64,000 nucleotides of DNA from Cladopsammia gracilis (taxonomy: Eukaryota > Cnidaria > Anthozoa > Scleractinia > Dendrophylliidae). This document shows, piece by piece, positions 33,815-45,851 of this stretch. Every line of letters begins with the position of its first letter. Position 1 is the first letter of the stretch. The stretch lies in assembly GCA_022457155.1 (NCBI GenBank), contig JAJGOT010000054.1, forward strand, positions 1,192,501 through 1,256,500. Reading direction: 5' to 3'. The position numbers and the translations under genes are program-made. Under the pieces are notes generated by a model. That model saw only the letters and a program-made list of their open reading frames with translations, was not told the DNA's origin and did no database searches.

Positions 33815-36800
33815 ATGGCGGCAAAAGAACGAAAGAAAGGTGAGTACGACACTTTTCTCCTTTGTGTCAGTCTTTTCTCGGAGAAAACAGTAGTTTTGTT
33901 TGATCAGGGACTAGAATTGTGAAAGCGACAAACGATGGTTCGATCCGTTCGGTTAAATAGCGAGAAAACAAAGCAATCAAAGCACTTGTTACGAACAGCG
34001 AAACACTGCAATGTTGCTATTGTCCGAGTATTGAAGGATGAGTTGAGATTTCTTTTTGATGTTATCATTATTCTTCCTTAAAAACAGGGCCTGGCGTAGA
34101 AGTGATCATATTAGACAGCTCCAGTTCTGAAGATGAAGGTAATGAAGGCGTTAATGTTTGTGAAAGTCGAGGAACATGACCCTGCATGGATCGAAAATCA
34201 GATGGATTTGCTAAATATTATCAATGTTTCCCGTCCAGGTTCAAATCCAGCAAAGTCTTCCTCTGCCTCTAGATGGATTTATGTTCGATGGCCCCGAATT
34301 CAACTCCTCTACTCTTTGTAAATAGCCAACTAGTCTTCCTCCTGTCAGTTGCGATTTTTAACAAGTTTCTGTTGATTTGCAATATTTGTTTCCCTTCAGT
34401 ATTTACAGTGTCCCTTTTATAATAGCAGCAGTGCTAAATACAAACAGTGATTTATTTATTTATTCCGGTATTGTTTTAGTCTTGATTCATTCTTGAGAGA
34501 CACATATTTTATTATCTGATTTACTTTAAGTAAGTTTAAGGCTCTCCATAACTACAAGTAAAAAAAACAAAACATTTGTATGTCTATGACGAGCAACCTT
34601 GAAATCGCGATGCCATCGTTTGCGTGGCATATGGCGGGCAGAATATTATTTACCCCTTCAATGGTCTGCTAGATATTTTATGCTGCTTTGTAACATTTTT
34701 TCTTTCTTATTGCCAAAATAGAATTTTTATTGCATTTAATTTGTGCTACATGCAAATTTTTGGTTCTGACAAGCACTTGCAAGGCATTTTGTCCCAGTTA
34801 TCAATATATATAAATTTTTAAATTTGTTAGGGCTGAACCAAAATATAATGAAATGAAATTGGCACACAAGAAGTGCAGTACATTTTTTTTATTTTCATTC
34901 TGTCCACCCATCTTTTTTAGTCCTTCGAGAGTTTTGCCGTATGCCTAAATTATTTACCCATACAAATCATTACATTGGAGGCATATTATTTCTTTTCAGA
35001 GCAACATTTTCGACAAAGTATTGACAAGCTAGCAGAGGATCTAAGTCAATTGGAGAGCCCAAAAAAAGAAGAAAAAACTGAGCACACTGTAAGTTATTTT
35101 TGACATCTTATATAAAAACAAATAAAAGAAAAATGTGATTCCATTTTATTGTTTTGCTGTATTAAGAAGAAAATGACTATTATTTAATTTTAAATATTTT
35201 AAATCTCCAGTCCTTTGATTAGAATATCACTTTTGTGCTTTTGTTATTTGGAACCTAATGGACCAGAACAATACTGTGGTATTCACACCCCAAGCCCCAC
35301 ACCCACCCAACAAAATTTGCATTTTGCCATTACTGTGGAACATTAGGTTAGACCAAAATGTCTAGACTTCTTCAATTTCCTAACCAGCATCCCATCCAAT
35401 TTCACATGGAATTCAAATTCCCTCTATGATTTGATTGCTTTCCCAACCTTTATCAAATTTTAGTGACTCAAACTTTTTTTCTAATCATCAGGAGTAAGAA
35501 GGAGGATGATAGTGAGAAGGAAGATGATAAGTATAAAGACATAAGGTTAGTTATCCTTGGAGGTGGTAACAGCTGGGCTCATGATCAACCTAGTTCCCAG
35601 GACTTTTCTCTTTACGTCCTTGGAATGAGGTTGGGCTTGTGATTTTCTATAACAAATTAGTTAGCTAGGGAAGAGATGATGTATTGTTTGAGCAGAACTT
35701 TTGTATACTTCTAAAGTGTTTGAAGAAATACATCTATAGCAATTCATGAAAATGTTTTGTAAAGACTTAATGATTTTTTCAGACATCTTTCCCACGACCC
35801 AATAGTTGGGGTTAGGTTGGGGTGTGTTTGGGTGGTGGTGGTGGTGGTGGGGGGGGGGGGGGGGGGGGGGGTTGGTTTGGGTCTGGGGGCAGGTTAGTTA
35901 TCCCTGAAATTCAAGGCGGGAATTTATCCCTTATCTCTTAAAAAACAACGATTATTATTTTTTATCCCTTAAACTCTCTGTATCTATTCTCTATCCCTGT
36001 AATGTTTATCCCCTTCAAATTGAAAGCTCAGACTTTGAATAACAGTAAACACAACAATTCATTCTCACATATTACGTCAGATTTAGCAAAACTGGAAGAA
36101 GAAAGGCGAGCGAAGCACTATTACATCCAAACTCCGAGATTAATTCCAAGAGGAAAGAAATACCACAATGCGAAAGAAATTCCGGGAGAAATTACATAAA
36201 CATTTCTTAACACACACACGAGCGCGCCCTAAGCTAGGATTGGCTGTTCACTAAAGTTCACTTGTTCACTTGCAAATGGTCTCTGTGGAGGGGGATTCAG
36301 TTTCAACAAAAACAAAATGCGAGCAATAAGACTGCAAAAACCTAAATCTATTTTGCCAGTTATCCCTAATACAGGATATCTTACTCTCCGCCTCCGCCCC
36401 AACACGGTCAAACATTCACACAACTCTTGTTTTAATATCTTACAGTAGCAGTGACGACGAAAGTGAAATAGCGAGGTAGGTTTCAATATATAAGCAGTTA
36501 TTTTTTGTGCATCAGGACATAATGTTTCAGCCGTTAAAAATGTTGAATATAGGATGTTTGTGAATCAAGCCAAAACAACCGGATTTTGAAACAATTTTTC
36601 TCTTGCATTTTAGGAAAGATACTCCGAAATTGATGTTTGGTGAATGCCCAGTGTTCGTGAGAGGGAAAACCGAAAAGTACTCGTTTGATGACGTAATGAA
36701 AATTTTGCTAGAGGAGCACCATCAAGACTTATTATGTCAGAAGCAACCCATGCGATGTCAGAAGGATATGACGTTCCTCATCGACATATCTAAAGTCAAA

Positions 36801-37657
36801 TTACAGGACCTTCCTTGCGATGACAATGGCAGCTATTTTGGAAGTGGCTCACACACGTGGACGTACAAAGCAGTGGAAGATCCCAGAGGTGTGGAATTCG
36901 AGAGCCGAAAACGAGAAAAAGCTGAAGGCAACACAAAGCGAATCTATCTGCGAAGAATCTACCGAACATGCAAAGCAGCCTCTGACTTCCGGCAGATTGT
37001 TTCGTATCTGGAGGATGCAAATGGAAACGTCATAAACAACAAAGCAATGCTCCAGTACAATTTCAAGGGCGAAGAACACTCCTTTCAAGCTTTGCCGCAC
37101 GGTAAAAGGAAGCATTCATCAACGGCATTTCTCCCAACCAACAAAAGTACGAAGGAAGAAATCAAAGAAGAAGCCAGGAAGTCCAAACCCAAAAAGGCAA
37201 TTTTGAAGTTATCGAAAGAGAAAGATCTACTCAATGCAAGTAGTTCAGCTGAAACACCACGGGATAACAAACAAGTTTACAACTTTAAGCACAGCGAACG
37301 TTTGAAGGGTACCGATGTTCAAAGCAGAAAAGATGAGATTTATGCAATTATGCTTCAGGCAGCAGGGGAAGAAGAGGAGGGAGAAGAGCCATTTGTACAC
37401 AGCATCGCATCGTGGCCAGAACCCATGTGTATTCTTGGCTTCCAGTCGCAATTTCATGATATTGCACGGTTCTGTATTGACCCCAGTATTCATGGTCTTT
37501 TCACGTTAGACACCACCTTTAATCTTGGAAGCTTTTATGTAACTCCGACAGGGCTGGCAATACTCCGCTATTCATTGGACCAACCCTAGTGCACATGACA
37601 CGCTCATATGCAGCGTATTCTCATTTGCTTGCCAAGCTGAAAGAGTTGGAGCCAGAT
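33815..37657 (+). pseudogene. MULE-like transposase gene, 5' part (interrupted)
   Basis: Predicted exons are about 33815-33839 (MAAKERKK), 34088-34138 (VEVIILDSSSSEDE, a strong SUMO-interacting-motif pattern), 35000-35088, 35492-35545, 36446-36475 and 36614 onward. The last exon carries FGECPVFVRGKTEKYS, IYLRRIYRTCKAASDFRQI, PMCILGFQSQFHD and FTLDTTFNLGSFYVTP; the Asp in LDTTF is the expected first DDE residue. A frame change near 37572 and one ill-fitting splice junction (exon 3 to 4) indicate damage. At 37657 the coding sequence is cut by the Polinton and resumes in frame at 62880. Such genes are autonomous transposases or domesticated copies. Confidence 0.65.
35838..35873 (+). repeat. GGT/poly-G tract
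   Basis: GGTGGT repeats run into about 23 guanines, inside an intron of the MULE-like gene. Confidence 0.85.
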
Positions 37658-37956
37658 AGTAGTATAGGGCCATTAGATTTAAGCCTTGTTACTGCGTTCC
37701 CTTTGCGTTCCCTATGCGTTCCCTTTGCGTTCCCCTCATTAGCTATGCTCAATCATGACGTCATTACCTATACCTTTTGTCTTGTTGTATACTAATTTGG
37801 ATTTCCTGCATATGTAATAAACTACCTATACCTATACCTATTCCTTTTGTGTTATTCTGAAACAATAGGAACAATAGGCCGGCCCAAACTTGCCCGCTCT
37901 ATTCACACCCTGATTGGATCTTAAGATTTGTATTGTCTGTTTGAATAAAAAGCGCA
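37658..37956 (+). repeat. Left terminal inverted repeat of the Polinton
   Basis: About 299 bases pair with the right end. It includes repeats of TTCCCTTTGCG / TTCCCTATGCG, CCTATACCTATACC repeats and the inner boundary near AATAAAAAGCGCA. Small differences exist between the ends (for example GGCCGGCCCAAACTTGCC versus GTCCAAATTTGCC). Confidence 0.92.
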
Positions 37957-38048
37957 GTTTCTTTGAAAGCGTCATTCCTGAGGTTCACTCGCTTACTTGG
38001 AAAACTTTGTTCTTGTTCGGTTAATTCGAAACGTTTATTCCGTTGAAA

Positions 38049-41000
38049 ATGGCTTTTTTTACAAACGTGGATGCTTTTCAAGCTGCTTTGAGCGCTTGTT
38101 TGTCTGTTCGGGATTGGCAAATGTTGACTGATTCCATGCAAATTCCTGAAGAGTGGTTCCCGTTGGCGTTTGCGCGATTGACTGAACTGACTGTGCAAGA
38201 ATGTGAGGTGAGTTGGAAGTATATTTTTTATTCTGTTTTCTAAAACGACAGTCTCGTTTAACCAATTTCCCTTTTCTTTTACAGATTCCATCGGATCATT
38301 CCGCTGAAGATCTTTTACTAACACCTGAGGTTATTCCAGAAACCGCGATAATGGTAAGTGAAACGCTTTTAAGTTTGCTAGTTGATTTCTAAACTTTGTT
38401 GACCAGCCGGTAAGGCAGAAACGTGAACGATAGATCTGGATAAACGCAACGATCTTTATTCACAACAGGCGGCCATGCTTTCTTGTTTCACACACACAAG
38501 TAATACCGCTGACCCTAAGTTACACAGTCCTACCAACATCCTCCCTTACAAAGAGAAACTATTAACATCTTAATATGTTTCTTAACCCAACAATAAATTC
38601 TTAACAGGAACAGATAATGTCAGGTAAGAGTCAGAGCGCTATTGTGATAAGCACATTCTAGTGTTAGTCTTTTTTTGTCAAAGGTCTAGTCTCTTCGGTG
38701 GTCGAATCGGTCGACCGTAACGAGATGTTTGCGCTGGACTTTCAGCCGGTGAAGGCGAAGCCACGCCAGGACTATCGGCAGTGGGGACTGCTGCAGCTGG
38801 TGTAGGCGTGGTCACAACAAGATTATCAGCGGTAGGGACTGCTGGCTGTGTGACGGCAGGTTGCTGATCACAGGTAAGCGAAGCCTCGGCAGGTCTTAAG
38901 TGAGTTCTGTTCCGTCGCACTAATCCGTCTTGCGTTCGGATGATGTATGAACGTGGTGTGACCTCGTTTAAGACTTCTCCGTAGTTCCACCTATCACCCC
39001 GATGTTTATCGTTGGGTTTGCTGTAAACAAATTGCCCAGGCTCAAGCGGCGTCAGTTCCTTGCTGGCAGTTTTGTCATAGTAAGCTTTTGCTTTAGCTCT
39101 TCTGTCTAGATGCTCATCACACACCACTGCTACTGGTGGTACAGACTGCTGTAACAACGATTCAGACACGGGCAAAATTGACTTTGTTCGACGGCATAGA
39201 AACCTCTGTGCCGGGGAGTAGGTCATACCTTGAGGCGGTGTATTCCTATGCTCCAAAAGACCATTAAGCAGGTCGGACTTTTTTAACATCTTTTTTGCCT
39301 CTTTTACAGCAGATTCTGCTTTACCGGTGGCTCTCGCATAATACGGTGATCGGGTGATCAACTGGAAATCATAAGCCTTGGCAAAATTCGAGAACTCTTG
39401 AGAGACATACTGGGGCCCATTGTCCGACAAAAACTTATCAGGAACACCATAACGGGCGAAGTGTGCCTTTGTGACTGAGATAACATGTGCTGCAGTGATG
39501 TCATCGTTTAACAAGTCAACCTCGAACCAGTCACTGTAATGGTCTACTGTCACGGCATACCAACGCCCTCCCTGCTTGAACAGGTCTTGTGAGATAAACT
39601 TCCATGGGCCTTGTGGTATTTCATGAGACAACATTGGTTCTTTTGGTAGTGATGAACAGTAGCTAGCACACACAGAGCATTTGGCACTTTCTTGGAGAAT
39701 TGCCGCTTGCATTCCAGGCCAGTACATCACTTCACGTGCACGACGCACCATACTCTCGCCCCCCTGGTGACCTTGGTGGAGTTTTTTCAGCATAGTAGAC
39801 TGTAATGCCAGGGGTACGACTACTTTATGTGACTTGTACAGCACACCATGATATACTGCAAGTTCATCCCTCCATGGGTAATACTGACGGAGCGCTGTTG
39901 GAACATGGCATTTGTCAGATGGCCATCCATGAGCCACAAACTCACACAAGACAGACAAGCTAGGGTCAGCTTTCGTTGCTACTTTGATTTCCTCCAACGT
40001 ACGAGGGTGCATTTCGGGGGAATTCAGTTCTAGGCTCTCCAGCTCTGTTCTGAACAACTCATGATTCTCCCCTGAGTAACACTGAAACACTTCCTCTTGG
40101 GGACCAGAGGGTGCAAGCCGATTTAAAGCGGCTCTTGACAAGGTATCTGCCAAGTACATGTACTTGCCCTTCTTATACACCACCGTGAACTTGAATGGCT
40201 GAAGCTGAAGCATCATGCGCTGTAAGCGCTTTGGCGCATTACTTAAAGGTTTCTTGAATATAGTTTCAAGAGGTTGGTGGTCAGAGTGTACTACAACGTC
40301 TTGCTTACCATACAGATACTGGTAGAACTTGGTGCACGCAACTTTAATGGCCAAACACTCTTTTTCAATAGGAGCATAGTTGGTTTCAGTGGCCGACAAT
40401 GTGGAACTGGTGAAGGCCACGGGTTGCCCATCCTGTAACAATGCTCCCCCCAGACCCGTGTCACTGGCATCTACTTGTAACACACATGGTTTGTTCACAT
40501 CAAAGAACTTCAACGTCGTCGCGTTTGCAATTACCCTTTTGGCTTCTTTGAAGGCTTTGCCATGCTGCGTGGACCACGACCAGACTGCACTGGCGTGTGT
40601 CAGTTCATTAAGTGGCTTCACAATTTCGGCAAGATTCGGCGTGAATCGCGACAAATAGTTGCACATACCCAGGAACCGCTGAACTCCCTTAACGTCTTGA
40701 GGTGGGTCCATGTCAACTATGGCTTGAACACGATCAGGATGTGGGGAAATTCCACTACTACTGAGAAGATGCCCCATCCAGGTAACCTGCTTGACTTTGA
40801 ATTGAAATTTCTTTGGGTTTAGCTTAAGGTTTACTTCTCTGCAGCGCAACATTAAGTTCCATAGGTTCAGGTCATGATCTTTTTCTGCCTCCTCAACGGA
40901 ATCTCCACTGCCAAAGACTAAGATGTCATCGGCCTTGTTAACAACACCGTTCAGGCCTTCCAGCGCTTCGTGCTGCCTTCGCTGATACTCTTCTGGCCCT

Positions 41001-44000
41001 AAACTTACACCAAACGGCATACGCAACCAACGGTACCGCCCTATTGGGGTGTGCATGGTTGTTAAAAATGAAGAATCCTCATCCAATACAATGTTCGTGA
41101 ACCCTTTATAAACGTCCACACAGGAGAAAATTTTAGCATTGCTCAACTTTGGCAATAACTCGTCAACAGTGGGAATAGGGTACTTTGGGACCTCAATGGC
41201 TTTGTTAACGGTTTGACTGGGGTCAATACAAACGCGTATGCTTCCATCAGGTTTTTCTCTGTAGACACTGTTAGAAATCCACGCCGTTGGTTCGCTGACT
41301 TTCTGCAAGATACCCTGCTTTTCCAAGTCACGTATGGCCTCTGCTACTTTCGTCTCTTTGGCCACAGGACACCGATGGGGATGAGCTTGAACTGGAGTCA
41401 CATTAGGGTTCATGGAGATGTGTAAGGGTGGGCCCAAAGTTCCTAAACCTGTATGGACATCCTTGAAAACATCCAGTACGATGGCCTTGGTTAAATCTCC
41501 CCATGGAACAGGCACATGAGGAGCACTAAACTGGCTGGGACTACTTGTTTCTGGCTTCTTTTCAGCAACAACTGCAGCAGTATCATGTACATCACTTTCA
41601 CCTCCATGACTGTGGGTTACTGGATCAATACTACTGGGCAAGTCTGACTCGACGGATTTAAGCTCTCTTGCTCGAATATCAGGTAGAGTGGTTGGTACGG
41701 TATCCCCGTGTAAAGTGTCACTATCTCGCAATTGACACACTGTTGCAGTACTGTCTTTCGGGACACTTGGAGCTAACAGAGGGGTAGTTCCTTTTATCAC
41801 AATCAGCCCCAACTTGACACAGTCGGATCCACTTAAAAGGGGTGGTTGTGATCCCATGTCCTCCTTACTCAACAGCTGAAATTCAAGAGGGTAACACTGT
41901 CCTTGAGTTTCACAAACTAACTCGACTTGCCCCACAGGTGTGATAACACCTCCTCCATAGGTGTGCAAAGTAGCGTGAGACGGCCTGATCAGTGAATTGA
42001 CATCAAACCCGGCTGGACACATACTCCAGAGATCATCCACTGCCAGTGTATTGGTTGTTGAAGCTGTATCCAATTGGAGTGTTTTCCACACAAATAACTT
42101 CCTAGCTGCAGATAATTTGATTGCGGCAAAGAACTTTTTTCCTTTCTGCACTGAAACAGTTCTCACAGAGTGAACGTCCAAGGTAAACAAATGATATACT
42201 TCCCTCTCACAATCAGAACCACACTCATTAACGGCATTCACATTCTCAGGTTTGCTCATACATTTCCTAGCCACATGCCCTTCTTTACCACATTTTCTAC
42301 ACACGTACTTAAGTAGAACTGCACGACACTTTTCTCTAGGATGACTAGGCTTAGCTCCACAATAGTTGCATTCAATTTGGTACGATCCTTTACGCTGATT
42401 ATCACTTTGAGACTGAGAATTCTTCCCTTTCGAACGAGAGGTTTTATCCGCCCAGTTGACTTGCTCCTGATCTCCCCGCATTTGCCTCATCAGTCTTTTA
42501 GCATCAGTTGAAGATTCATAGTTTTTAGCTATTTCAACAACAGTTCGAAACGCCACAATTTCTCCTACCTTGTTGCGATGACCATTAGTATTCAACTTTC
42601 CTTGTAGAGTTTCATCTACTAAACCAGCAATGAACCTGTCACGACAAGCTTGATCCTCAAAGTCCCCATATTCACAATATTTGGCTCGCTCTACCACTCG
42701 ACATTCCCAAGAACTAATCGATTCTCCTTCGGCTTGAAACATGCGACCCATTTTTGTTCGCTCGGCTTGAACACTCACACTGCCACCAAATCTCTTAACA
42801 AGAGCTTGAATAACTTTCACTGGGTTGCTATTATCCTCGTCAGATAAACCCAGCGTCTTGTTATTTGGGTTTATTAGCCTCTTCATCTTCGGTGGAAGCG
42901 TGGCTCGCAGAGTAGACAAGCAGAGATCAGGTTTTTTCCATTGTGCGGTTCCACTCTCGCCGCCAGTGTCATATTTGCAGCCTTCTTTCGGAACAAACCA
43001 ACCCATCACCGTACAGTAATCAATGTAGTCTAAAATGAAACAGTCGAGGGCTTCTCTTTCGTCTAACCCTTCTTGCATCTGAGGGACCGGAAAACCGACC
43101 GGTGTACCCGCCATTATAACAGCAACCGTGACCAGGTTTGTTATAAACAACTTGACAACAAAATGGCGGGAACAACTCGAACGAAAACTACCACAGTTCG
43201 ATTTCATCCAGTGAAGACGGTACAACTAAAACTCACTGTAAACTTCAGGCGAGTGTTCGTCTACTTCTGACACCATGTTGACCAGCCGGTAAGGCAGAAA
43301 CGTGAACGATAGATCTGGATAAACGCAACGATCTTTATTCACAACAGGCGGCCATGCTTTCTTGTTTCACACACACAAGTAATACCGCTGACCCTAAGTT
43401 ACACAGTCCTACCAACACTTTCTTCTTATTACTATTCCCACTGAGAAAACAAGGCGTGCGAGCGAAACGCTTTTAAGTTTGCTAGTTGATTTCTAACTCA
43501 TAACTATTCCCACTGAGAAAACAAACATGCGAGCGAAACGCTTCTAAGTTTACTAGTTGATTTCTAAACTTTCTGGCCATTACTTAATCTTAGAGCGTGA
43601 ATTTTAACTCTTAGATTATTTAAACGTTGCTATCAATTTTCTCATTTGACCGCATTTTGTTCTCTTATCACAGGCGTCAAGCAATGAAGTCCCGAGTACA
43701 AACGTGGAGGATGAGTTCGACTTTTTCGATTCGGTAAGTTTATTTTTCCCAATTCAAACTTGGTTATAAAGCTTTGTAGAACTAAGTTCCCTGCACTGTT
43801 CAAACTTTTAATTATAGGAACTTACACTGAACTAAATTTGCATGGAAAATTAGCACCTCTTTGTTCAACGAGTTAAGACCTGATGAGATTTTAACCAAGC
43901 CTAATACCCACAGGATTTATCTTAACTTTAATTAATCTCGCAATATTCTTTGCTTTACAGTTTACGAATACTGAGCTGCGAGAAATCGAGGATATGGAAA

Positions 44001-45838
44001 AGATTTCACCGGGAAATGTAAGTAATTTACTCTGTGTTATTAGTGAATTTTCCATTATTAAGTGACTTCGATATTTTATGTGTTCTAAACAATAACGCAA
44101 ATCTGTTTACTCATTCTTAAAGTAAGCGGTCCATGTATTCTAAATTAATTTTGTCGTGTTTTCTTGTAGGATAACCACGATTCCCATTTACCGTCGGAGG
44201 TGCAAACTGGTTTATGCGACGAAGTAAGTATTTCGATTTCATTTCCTTCACAATTATAATCATCATTTGGTGTATATTGTTCAAAGACTCATGTTCTTTT
44301 ATTATTTGCAGTGGCTGGGAGAGACGAATCAACTGCCGACTTGGAATCCTCTACAAACCGTAAGCGACTTGTTTCTTTTGTACTGTCTTTTTTTTCCTCG
44401 CATTTTTCGTAGAGAATCGATTAAGTTATCAGAAGCGATCTGATCAAAAGCTCAATTCTCTTGTCAATTTCGGTTTACTTAAACGTTTTAGAGACATGTT
44501 TATTGGAACTTATATCAACGGAGTTGTTTTTACGCTTTCGCGTCACAGTCTTGTTCTAAAATGTTTGATCGAATGTTTTTTTTTCTAAGAAAGTGATTTG
44601 TTTTTAGTCTTGTTCTAAAAGCACGTGTTTTCTATTAGAATCTAGGCACAATTCCTTCTTTATCGTTGACTGATCAAACACTCAATTCTCGTTTCATTGT
44701 TGTACAATATTCACATAATGCTTGACCGAGCGAAGACTGGGTAATCCAAAATGGCGGATGGAGCCTTGAAATCAAAACAAACGCTGGTTTCCCTCGAGTT
44801 TTTTAAATACTTTATCTCGCTTTCATTTTGTTTATACCCAAATAATTAGATGGACTATTTGTTAGTGGAATGAAGACAGATTGTCACCGATTAACGTTAA
44901 GATAGAACTTATTTATCGATACTATAGTTAAGCTTTGCTAAGACTAGTTAATAATAATTAATTGTAGGATGTTCAAACGGGTTCTGGGCAACCCCCGGCA
45001 AAAAAACCTCGCAAGGAACATCGCTGCGATACTTGTGGCAAAACGTTCACTCGCCCAAACCACCTTCAGACCCACCCACGCATCCACACTGGTGAAAAAC
45101 CGTACGAATGCTCACGCTGCAACAAACGGTTTAGGAAAAAGGAAGACCTTACGCGGCATCTCAAGGCGCACGAGAAACGCATCACCGAACGTACGTTTGC
45201 CTGCAACACTTGTCACGAAACATTCCACAACCGCGCACCTTACAACGCTCATATTCGCACCGCGCATCAATCTTTACAACAAGCTTCCACCCCCACCACT
45301 CGTAAGCGTACCGCCACGAAGACTGTAGAAGCGCCACCCACTAAGAAAACCAAGAAAACCCTGAGTACGACCCCAGAACAAGCCCCAGCAGCTAGCGCTG
45401 AAGACGCCGCTGTCAGCTCGGATTGGCAAACTGATCCTGTCCTGATTCCTTCGAACTTGGTTCCTAGTAGCGAAGAAGATCTTGCTCAGCTGTATCGACA
45501 ACACTGGCCCCAGATCCGCACCAGATTCAGTCGCCGCAACCGCTTACAAGATTGGTACAATTTTCGCCTATCCACGATCAGTCCTGCTTCCCTCCGCGAA
45601 CAGCTGAGTCGTATCTTTGCTGACCAGACGACCGTTTTCAAAGTGAACTTCTCGTTTGGGTTTATCCTGCGCAACACAGAAACCACCGCCTTACAGTACC
45701 ACCACTCCTCCGCCAACAATAACCTGGTGTTAGAACAGCCGTTCCTGATTTCAAGTCCAGACGATTTAGAGCGCGCTATTCAAGAAATCAGCAACATCGA
45801 TTTCTTAGAATGGATTCGACAGCAGAGGCCAAATAGGT
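38049..45838 (+). CDS. polB: Spliced 5' part of the Polinton DNA polymerase gene: acidic N-terminus and C2H2 fingers
   Basis: Predicted exons are 38049-38207, 38285-38353, 43674-43733, 43961-44017, 44170-44223, 44312-44359 and 44968-45838, each with an AG acceptor and GT donor (gtgag or gtaag) and all in phase 0. They encode an N-terminal region with acidic-hydrophobic stretches (VEDEFDFFDSF), then C2H2 fingers (CDTCGKTF, CSRCNKRF, CNTCHETF) near residues 210-280, a Lys/Pro/Thr-rich linker and the pre-exonuclease domain of Polinton polymerases. Intron 2 holds the LTR element. The frame continues after the LINE at 50309. Spliced transcripts were not observed. Confidence 0.65.
38397..38538 (-). 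repeat. 3' LTR
   Basis: 142 bases, TG...CA, with an AATAAA signal on the minus strand. Identical by eye to the partner at 43276-43417. Confidence 0.9.
38678..43225 (-). CDS. Gag-Pol polyprotein of the LTR retrotransposon
   Basis: One uninterrupted frame of about 1,515 residues. In order: Gag; two zinc knuckles near residues 287-330 (CNYCGAKPSHPREKC and CRKCGKEGHVARKC); an aspartic protease with LDTAST in place of the usual DSGA (about 390); reverse transcriptase with NKADDILVFG as the catalytic block (about 850); RNase H (QVDASDTGLGGAL); an HHCC integrase finger (HQGHQGG...CSVCASYC); and a DDE core (QDLF, LSDNGPQY, ATGKAESAVKEAKK). Gag and Pol are fused without a frameshift. Domain order (RT-RH-IN) places it in Metaviridae (Ty3/Gypsy). 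It looks competent for transposition. Confidence 0.93.
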   Translation of the reverse strand: MYRLHWMKSNCGSFRSSCSRHFVVKLFITNLVTVAVIMAGTPVGFPVPQMQEGLDEREALDCFILDYIDYCTVMGWFVPKEGCKYDTGGESGTAQWKKPDLCLSTLRATLPPKMKRLINPNNKTLGLSDEDNSNPVKVIQALVKRFGGSVSVQAERTKMGRMFQAEGESISSWECRVVERAKYCEYGDFEDQACRDRFIAGLVDETLQGKLNTNGHRNKVGEIVAFRTVVEIAKNYESSTDAKRLMRQMRGDQEQVNWADKTSRSKGKNSQSQSDNQRKGSYQIECNYCGAKPSHPREKCRAVLLKYVCRKCGKEGHVARKCMSKPENVNAVNECGSDCEREVYHLFTLDVHSVRTVSVQKGKKFFAAIKLSAARKLFVWKTLQLDTASTTNTLAVDDLWSMCPAGFDVNSLIRPSHATLHTYGGGVITPVGQVELVCETQGQCYPLEFQLLSKEDMGSQPPLLSGSDCVKLGLIVIKGTTPLLAPSVPKDSTATVCQLRDSDTLHGDTVPTTLPDIRARELKSVESDLPSSIDPVTHSHGGESDVHDTAAVVAEKKPETSSPSQFSAPHVPVPWGDLTKAIVLDVFKDVHTGLGTLGPPLHISMNPNVTPVQAHPHRCPVAKETKVAEAIRDLEKQGILQKVSEPTAWISNSVYREKPDGSIRVCIDPSQTVNKAIEVPKYPIPTVDELLPKLSNAKIFSCVDVYKGFTNIVLDEDSSFLTTMHTPIGRYRWLRMPFGVSLGPEEYQRRQHEALEGLNGVVNKADDILVFGSGDSVEEAEKDHDLNLWNLMLRCREVNLKLNPKKFQFKVKQVTWMGHLLSSSGISPHPDRVQAIVDMDPPQDVKGVQRFLGMCNYLSRFTPNLAEIVKPLNELTHASAVWSWSTQHGKAFKEAKRVIANATTLKFFDVNKPCVLQVDASDTGLGGALLQDGQPVAFTSSTLSATETNYAPIEKECLAIKVACTKFYQYLYGKQDVVVHSDHQPLETIFKKPLSNAPKRLQRMMLQLQPFKFTVVYKKGKYMYLADTLSRAALNRLAPSGPQEEVFQCYSGENHELFRTELESLELNSPEMHPRTLEEIKVATKADPSLSVLCEFVAHGWPSDKCHVPTALRQYYPWRDELAVYHGVLYKSHKVVVPLALQSTMLKKLHQGHQGGESMVRRAREVMYWPGMQAAILQESAKCSVCASYCSSLPKEPMLSHEIPQGPWKFISQDLFKQGGRWYAVTVDHYSDWFEVDLLNDDITAAHVISVTKAHFARYGVPDKFLSDNGPQYVSQEFSNFAKAYDFQLITRSPYYARATGKAESAVKEAKKMLKKSDLLNGLLEHRNTPPQGMTYSPAQRFLCRRTKSILPVSESLLQQSVPPVAVVCDEHLDRRAKAKAYYDKTASKELTPLEPGQFVYSKPNDKHRGDRWNYGEVLNEVTPRSYIIRTQDGLVRRNRTHLRPAEASLTCDQQPAVTQPAVPTADNLVVTTPTPAAAVPTADSPGVASPSPAESPAQTSRYGRPIRPPKRLDL
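43276..43417 (-). repeat. 5' LTR
   Basis: 142 bases, followed on the minus strand by TGGTGTCAGAAGT, the primer-binding site. Confidence 0.9.
43437..43570 (+). repeat. Intronic tandem duplication
   Basis: GAGCGAAACGCTT(T/C)TAAGTTT(G/A)CTAGTTGATTTCTAA occurs at 43463 and 43522, and a related copy lies at 38358, left of the LTR element. The polymerase intron therefore held a roughly 60-bp tandem repeat before the insertion. Confidence 0.8.
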
Positions 45839-45851
45839 ATCAGTGAGCGTC

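Larger units (their letters stand above)
38397..43417 (-). mobile_element. Gypsy-type LTR retrotransposon, 5.0 kb, identical LTRs
   Basis: The LTRs are 142 bases each (38397-38538 and 43276-43417), start TGTTGG and end CAACA on the minus strand, and appear identical base for base. A primer-binding site (TGGTGTCAGAAGT) follows the 5' LTR and a purine tract (AAGGGAGGA) precedes the 3' LTR. The target duplication is about 4 bp (ACTT), sharing one base with the LTR end. Intact ORF and identical LTRs indicate a very recent insertion, in intron 2 of the polymerase gene. Confidence 0.92.
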
